Positions 29,159-32,479 of a stretch of DNA of 32,479 nt are shown here, one piece after another. Each line of letters begins with the position of its first letter. Position 1 is the stretch's first letter. Under the pieces are notes generated by a model. That model was not told the origin of the DNA and ran no database searches. It saw nothing but the letters and a program-made list of their open reading frames with translations. The DNA is from Candidatus Gastranaerophilales bacterium (GTDB lineage Bacteria; Cyanobacteriota; Vampirovibrionia; Gastranaerophilales; Gastranaerophilaceae), in assembly GCA_944323655.1 (NCBI GenBank), contig CALUTL010000018.1, positions 1-32,479 on the forward strand. Direction: 5' to 3'. A program made the position numbers and the translations under genes.

Positions 29159-29526
29159 TACAACACCTCATTAATTTTATATTCAACATCGAAAAATTCA
29201 TCTCTATCTTTATTTACAGCAAATGCCATGTCTAAACCGCTTGGCTTTCTGTCATTTACCAAAATTCTCTCTCCCATTGGCATGTCCGTTAATAGATAAT
29301 CGTATCGAATTCCGTTTTCTTTCAAGAATTTTTTCAAATCTTCGAGATATTCTTCCCTGCGAGCGGTTAACAATACAACCTTATCCTCTTGGGGTAACTT
29401 TTCAAAAAATTCTTTTACTCCATCCAAAAGTGTGTCATAACCATCTATCTTATAGCCGTTATGCTTAACCAAAGTCCCGTCTACATCCAGTATCCACGTT
29501 TTACTTAAAGTTGAAAATTCCAACAT
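29158..29526 (-). CDS. HAD-superfamily phosphatase of the polysaccharide operon
   Basis: A 122-residue HAD hydrolase. Motif I is DVDGTLV (14-20), motif II LLTARRE (52-58), then ERILVNDRKPSGLDMA (86-101) supplies motif III/IV. Both catalytic aspartates (Asp14, Asp16) are present. There is no cap domain, so it suits a phosphosugar substrate. The ATG is preceded by GAGG about 11 nt upstream, within the end of the upstream gene. Next to a nucleotidyltransferase it probably dephosphorylates a sugar phosphate on the way to an activated sugar. Its C-terminus ends NEVL, and its stop overlaps the relic start. Confidence 0.86.
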   Translation of the reverse strand: MLEFSTLSKTWILDVDGTLVKHNGYKIDGYDTLLDGVKEFFEKLPQEDKVVLLTARREEYLEDLKKFLKENGIRYDYLLTDMPMGERILVNDRKPSGLDMAFAVNKDRDEFFDVEYKINEVL

Positions 29527-29529
29527 TTT

Positions 29530-31041
29530 CTACAACACCTCGCTTAACTTTATTATTCCATTGTAGAATGCTCCGCATATACTGTCGTAATCTTCCCACG
29601 CATAAGTCGTCAGGCTCAACCATATTATCGCATTTAACAGTTTTATCTTATATTTGCTTACATTAGGAAGACAGTCAAAGAAAAATTCTTCCATATCAGC
29701 CCAGTTATTTGATTTTATTGCCATTTCTACGTCTTTTTCACGTATATCTAACGTGAATTTTTTACGATTAAACTGATCATACTCACCTTTTAATGAGTAA
29801 TAAAGCTTTGCCCAATCATAATCTACATCTCCGTAAAACTTCGTCTTTCCAAAATATCCTCGAGGATCTATTAAAATTGCCTTCATATTGTATGTGTCAA
29901 ACATTAAATTTGAAAACGTACAATCACCATGTATTAGTTTGAATTCTGTTGGATAAATCGTTTTTATAGTTTCAGCCAATTCTTCTTTGTTAAAAAATAC
30001 ATTCTTATAATAATTTCCGTTTATTTTTATAAACTCTTTATCTGCAAACGGAACAAGATTTTCAACTTTTGAAAGCCTGTCAAAAGTTTTGTTTAAGAAG
30101 TTAGCCTCAACATCTTGAATATTTACCGGCTGCGCCGGCTCTAAATTATGAAGCTCCTTTAATGCCTCAATTAGTTTTCTTAAAATCTCCCGTTTTTGAG
30201 TCTTTGTCAGACAATCATATTCAAATATATTTTTACCTTGAACACGCTTCATTGTTAGGGGTTCATAATCGTATATTTCAGGGATATTTTTGTATCCTAA
30301 TTCTTTTACATGCTTATACCAAGCAATCTCATCAGCAGCGATTTTCTTTCCCTGCTCATTTATGCCGCGCTTTACTATTATATCCCCGTTAAATTCCATA
30401 GAATTAAACGGCCTGCAACGCGGAGTTGAATCGTTATTGTCTGAATATGAAAGAAGAGTGCCTATTTCTTTTGAACCATATAAATCCAAACGGTTAAATT
30501 TAATATCTTGATTTTGAAGCCAGCCGACAAGAGCACCTTCTTCTGCTATATTTTTTAACAAACTTTTGTTCTCAAATATAAATAACCCAGCAATACCGTT
30601 TTCTTTCGAAGGCTCTTTTATAAACTGATTATTTATATACGACCAACGACATTCGAAATCCTTTGAAATTCCTATATAATTACCCTTTGTTTCCGGTATT
30701 TGAAAATTGTCCGACAAAATTAAATCACACCACATTATCATAAACGGTTCTGTGTCCGAATATTCGGATATGGCTTCTTTTATACCCGAAATTGTACCTT
30801 TTTTAGAAGCTTTTACTATTTTATACTTGTACTGTGAACCAAAAGCTTTCAAATACTTCTCTAGCACATCTGTTTTATAATCTGCTATTATTGTGAATTC
30901 TGCATCTTTAAAATTCTGAAATGCATAAAATATAATCGGTAAATTATTCACAGGCACCATGCATTTAGGTTTATTTCTCGTTAAACCTTCTAATCTCGTC
31001 CCTTTTCCACCCGCCTGAATTATTATTTTTTTTATAACCAT
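29530..31041 (-). CDS. Bifunctional sugar nucleotidyltransferase - phosphotransferase fusion
   Basis: A 503-residue two-domain protein. Residues 1-215 are a nucleotidyltransferase: the loop AGGKGTRLEGL (10-20) with Lys25 and Pro26 and the metal Asp in MWCDLIL (103-109). Residues 216-503 resemble an aminoglycoside/choline-kinase fold: MKRVQGKNIFEYD (264-276), the catalytic HGDCTFSNLMFD (371-382) and the metal motif IDPRGYFGK (391-399). Together it can phosphorylate a small polar group or sugar and activate it as a nucleotide, as separate LicA and LicC do for phosphocholine; the substrate here is unknown. AAGGGG precedes the ATG. It heads the operon, followed 3 nt later by the HAD gene. It may use CTP, but GTP and others are possible. 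Confidence 0.88.
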   Translation of the reverse strand: MVIKKIIIQAGGKGTRLEGLTRNKPKCMVPVNNLPIIFYAFQNFKDAEFTIIADYKTDVLEKYLKAFGSQYKYKIVKASKKGTISGIKEAISEYSDTEPFMIMWCDLILSDNFQIPETKGNYIGISKDFECRWSYINNQFIKEPSKENGIAGLFIFENKSLLKNIAEEGALVGWLQNQDIKFNRLDLYGSKEIGTLLSYSDNNDSTPRCRPFNSMEFNGDIIVKRGINEQGKKIAADEIAWYKHVKELGYKNIPEIYDYEPLTMKRVQGKNIFEYDCLTKTQKREILRKLIEALKELHNLEPAQPVNIQDVEANFLNKTFDRLSKVENLVPFADKEFIKINGNYYKNVFFNKEELAETIKTIYPTEFKLIHGDCTFSNLMFDTYNMKAILIDPRGYFGKTKFYGDVDYDWAKLYYSLKGEYDQFNRKKFTLDIREKDVEMAIKSNNWADMEEFFFDCLPNVSKYKIKLLNAIIWLSLTTYAWEDYDSICGAFYNGIIKLSEVL

Positions 31042-31274
31042 TACTAAGATGACCCCTTTTTGTCTCTTTCTTAATATCTTTTTATATTACATATTTATAA
31101 TTTTCAATAAGCTATTTCTTATCTCGTGGTAATTTTAACATAAATAAAAATTACTATCATAAATTAATAATAGTGCAAAAAATTAATATTATATCAATAT
31201 TACTTATAAAGACTTATAAAGATAATCTTAAATCCGATTTAATTTACAAAACATGAATAATTTTCTAAATTATA
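31042..31274. other. AT-rich intergenic region upstream of the operon
   Basis: No gene found. A possible minus-strand promoter is TTGAAA (31102-31107) with TATAAA (31081-31086, 15-nt spacer) before 31041. A tandem 10-bp repeat (ACTTATAAAG, 31202-31211 and 31212-31221) lies nearer the tRNA. Confidence 0.5.
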
Positions 31275-31346
31275 AGCGGACGACGAGACTCGAACTCGCG
31301 ACGTCAACCTTGGGAAGGTTGCATTCTACCACTGAATTACATCCGC
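31275..31346 (-). tRNA. tRNA-Gly(CCC)
   Basis: A full cloverleaf on the minus strand: acceptor GCGGATG with CGTCCGC (one G-U), D arm ATTC/GAAT, anticodon stem CAACC/GGTTG with loop TTCCCAA, so the anticodon is CCC, and T arm GCGAG-TTCGAGT-CTCGT. The discriminator is T and CCA is not encoded. It reads GGG, a rare codon in an AT-rich genome. Confidence 0.93.
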
Positions 31347-31360
31347 TTAAATACACTATA

Positions 31361-31388
31361 ATTTTATCATAAATTTAAATATTTTCAA
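31361..31388 (-). promoter_or_regulatory. Promoter of tRNA-Gly
   Basis: On the minus strand TTGAAA (31383-31388) and TAAAAT (31361-31366) are 16 nt apart, with TGA just before the -10 as an extended element. Transcription would begin about 8 nt before the tRNA. Confidence 0.7.
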
Positions 31389-31494
31389 AACTTTTTTATT
31401 TATAATCTTACAATTACAAAATTTATTAAAGAATTCAATAAAGCTAACCGTTTAATTCAGCCATAGGTTAGTAATATTAAAAAAGGAGAGCTTT

Positions 31495-31748
31495 ATGGTA
31501 GACAATATTAATAACTTTGGCAACGGGCAAGAATGGACAAAACAACGGTACCTGTAGCAAACGGTAATTTCTGTAGGGTTTTAGAATATAATGACGGGGC
31601 AGGAACAACAGTAAAATACAATTACGACGATTCAGAAAATCTGGCTCCAACAGGAGTGAATGTAACTTCAAACGGGGAAACAAAGACAGTAAATTACGAA
31701 AGAAAAGAAACCATCGACCCGAATTTATACAATTTTGTAGAATTCTAA
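31495..31748 (+). pseudogene. Frameshifted small gene
   Basis: A strong AAAGGAGAG site precedes an ATG at 31495, but that frame stops after 20 codons (MVDNINNFGNGQEW...). A second frame, offset from the first, begins at 31533 (ATG) and runs 71 codons to 31748, with YNDGAGTTVKYNYDDSENLAP and NVTSNGETKTVNYERKE cut short here, beta-repeat-like patterns. Joining the frames near 31530 would give one protein of about 80 residues. The cause may be a true frameshift, a sequencing error, or two separate small genes, of which the 31533 start has no ribosome-binding site. Confidence 0.55.
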
Positions 31749-31765
31749 AGGACAATGTAAAGAAA

Positions 31766-31802
31766 CACATGGTTTGATTTCTTGTTCCACATGGTTTGAT
31801 TT
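31766..31802 (+). repeat. 15-bp direct repeat
   Basis: CACATGGTTTGATTT occurs at 31766-31780 and 31788-31802, 22 nt apart start to start, just after the small frameshifted gene. The second copy runs into a T run. Confidence 0.8.
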
Positions 31803-31935
31803 TTTTCGGCAATTTAGTTTTAAAAATTTAAAAATATGAGCTGATTTTTTCTCAAAATCGTCAGTTACTTTTTCGTAAACTTGTTGTCAATTTAATTTAT
31901 ATTATCTTTTTGCCAAAAGTTTATAATGGCAACTA

Positions 31936-32479
31936 TTATATCAAATATTTAATTAAATATTCCTCTTCTTTCGAATGTTCTCTAAAGTATTTATTATGAT
32001 AATCAATTGCCCAATTTACTTTTTCTATAGCTTTTTCATCTGGTGCTTCATTTTTTAATTTAATCAATGTATCTTTTACATATCTTGCCATATCTTCTGT
32101 AATATAATTTGTTAAACCAAGTTGGCTATAATAATTGATAAATAAAAATTTATCACTATCTTTACAATAACTTTTTTTATTTGTTGAAAAATTATCAACA
32201 AAATCTTCATTTAAAATAATTCTTGGGTCTTTTGCTTGTGAATGTTCCATATCAAAAGCAGTAAGTAAACCATCACCATAAACAAAGGTTTCATCTAAAT
32301 ATAGATTCCCGACAGTAATTCCACCTCTTAATAACAGTCCACAAAAAATGGCCATTGCTTGAAATTGCCCGCATATAGCAATCATTCTTGAATACAAGTC
32401 TAAAATGCTGTTGATTTCCAGTCTAAAAAACCGACCAAAGTTGCTCTGGTCGGTTTTCCTGTAAACGGATTTATTACTT
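31936..32479 (-). CDS. Class III nucleotide-cyclase-like protein (5' end outside or truncated)
   Basis: The frame is open from the stop at 31936 to the right edge (181 codons seen). The core reads LLLRGGITVGNLY then FVYGDGLLTAFDMEH and PRIILNEDF, a pattern I associate with short nucleotide-cyclase-like palm domains (RGGIT-G; a later FG-AL-AY-LE; then PRI). The C-terminal ~90 residues are Lys/Glu/Tyr-rich. Within the N-terminal part is a perfect terminator-like hairpin (32429-32455), and two TAA stops in another frame lie upstream of it (32471-32476). So either the protein is long and the hairpin is incidental, or the gene is truncated at a junction after someone else's terminator and starts near the TTG at 32397. 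No catalytic Asp pair is visible in the part seen. Confidence 0.6.
   Translation of the reverse strand, partial: SNKSVYRKTDQSNFGRFFRLEINSILDLYSRMIAICGQFQAMAIFCGLLLRGGITVGNLYLDETFVYGDGLLTAFDMEHSQAKDPRIILNEDFVDNFSTNKKSYCKDSDKFLFINYYSQLGLTNYITEDMARYVKDTLIKLKNEAPDEKAIEKVNWAIDYHNKYFREHSKEEEYLIKYLI
32429..32455 (-). terminator. Terminator-like hairpin at the right edge
   Basis: A perfect 9-bp stem (32429-32437 with 32447-32455, 9-nt loop) with six T on the minus strand. It suits a gene ending at the TAATAA near 32471-32476 (minus strand), but it lies inside the open frame of the cyclase-like gene. Confidence 0.55.

Noticed and set aside
31202-31221. Tandem 10-bp repeat as the start of a CRISPR array
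   Set aside because: The two copies are adjacent with no spacer and no further units occur.

Overview
The window is AT-rich bacterial chromosome with short intergenic gaps and genes on both strands. The most likely source is a gut Gastranaerophilales-type bacterium (Vampirovibrionia / Melainabacteria, the non-photosynthetic sister group of Cyanobacteria). Three things point there: a DUF3326 protein, a family I associate mainly with Cyanobacteria; many short orphan proteins of a style I associate with this order; and an outer-envelope sugar operon beside a MurT-type amidating ligase. This assignment is inference; no database was searched. The left edge cuts the tuf gene. Because tuf is often multicopy, the window may be a whole contig that broke there.

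Layout. 1-2.7 kb: end of tuf, small orphan genes and a ribbon-helix-helix (RHH) regulator. 2.7-5.2 kb: corrinoid adenosyltransferase and 5-formyl-THF cyclo-ligase (divergent, 29 bp apart), a coiled-coil orphan and clpP. 5.3-10.6 kb: another coiled-coil orphan, DUF3326, then a minus-strand run folP, AMIN-amidase, murI. 10.7-12 kb: two coupled membrane orphans. 12.1-15.3 kb: a YhcC-type radical SAM protein, zinc-ribbon proteins, a secreted protein and cdd. 15.3-18.3 kb: murT and a YtxH/DUF948 membrane-protein cluster. 18.3-18.9 kb: a folded-RNA candidate and a second RHH gene. 19.0-22.6 kb: the housekeeping operon pyrH-frr-cdsA-rnc-rpe. 22.5-26.3 kb: lineage-specific proteins, a GGA-rich RNA candidate, a TspO-like protein and a protein resembling CheD-type deamidases. 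26.5-31.0 kb: a minus-strand surface-polysaccharide operon (NTP-transferase/kinase fusion, HAD phosphatase, relic CBS domain, two paralogous glycosyltransferases, a small coupled gene). 31.3 kb: tRNA-Gly(CCC). 31.5-32.5 kb: a frameshifted small gene and part of a nucleotide-cyclase-like gene.

Common themes. Cell-wall and envelope genes dominate (murI, amidase, murT, cdsA, polysaccharide operon), with folate and cobalamin cofactor genes and nucleotide genes (pyrH, cdd). Most starts have a clear AGGAG-type ribosome-binding site. Seven genes instead have a -10-like hexamer only 4-7 nt before the ATG and no ribosome-binding site, the pattern of leaderless transcripts. Four convergent gene pairs overlap at their 3' ends. 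I see no CRISPR array, insertion sequence or rRNA.
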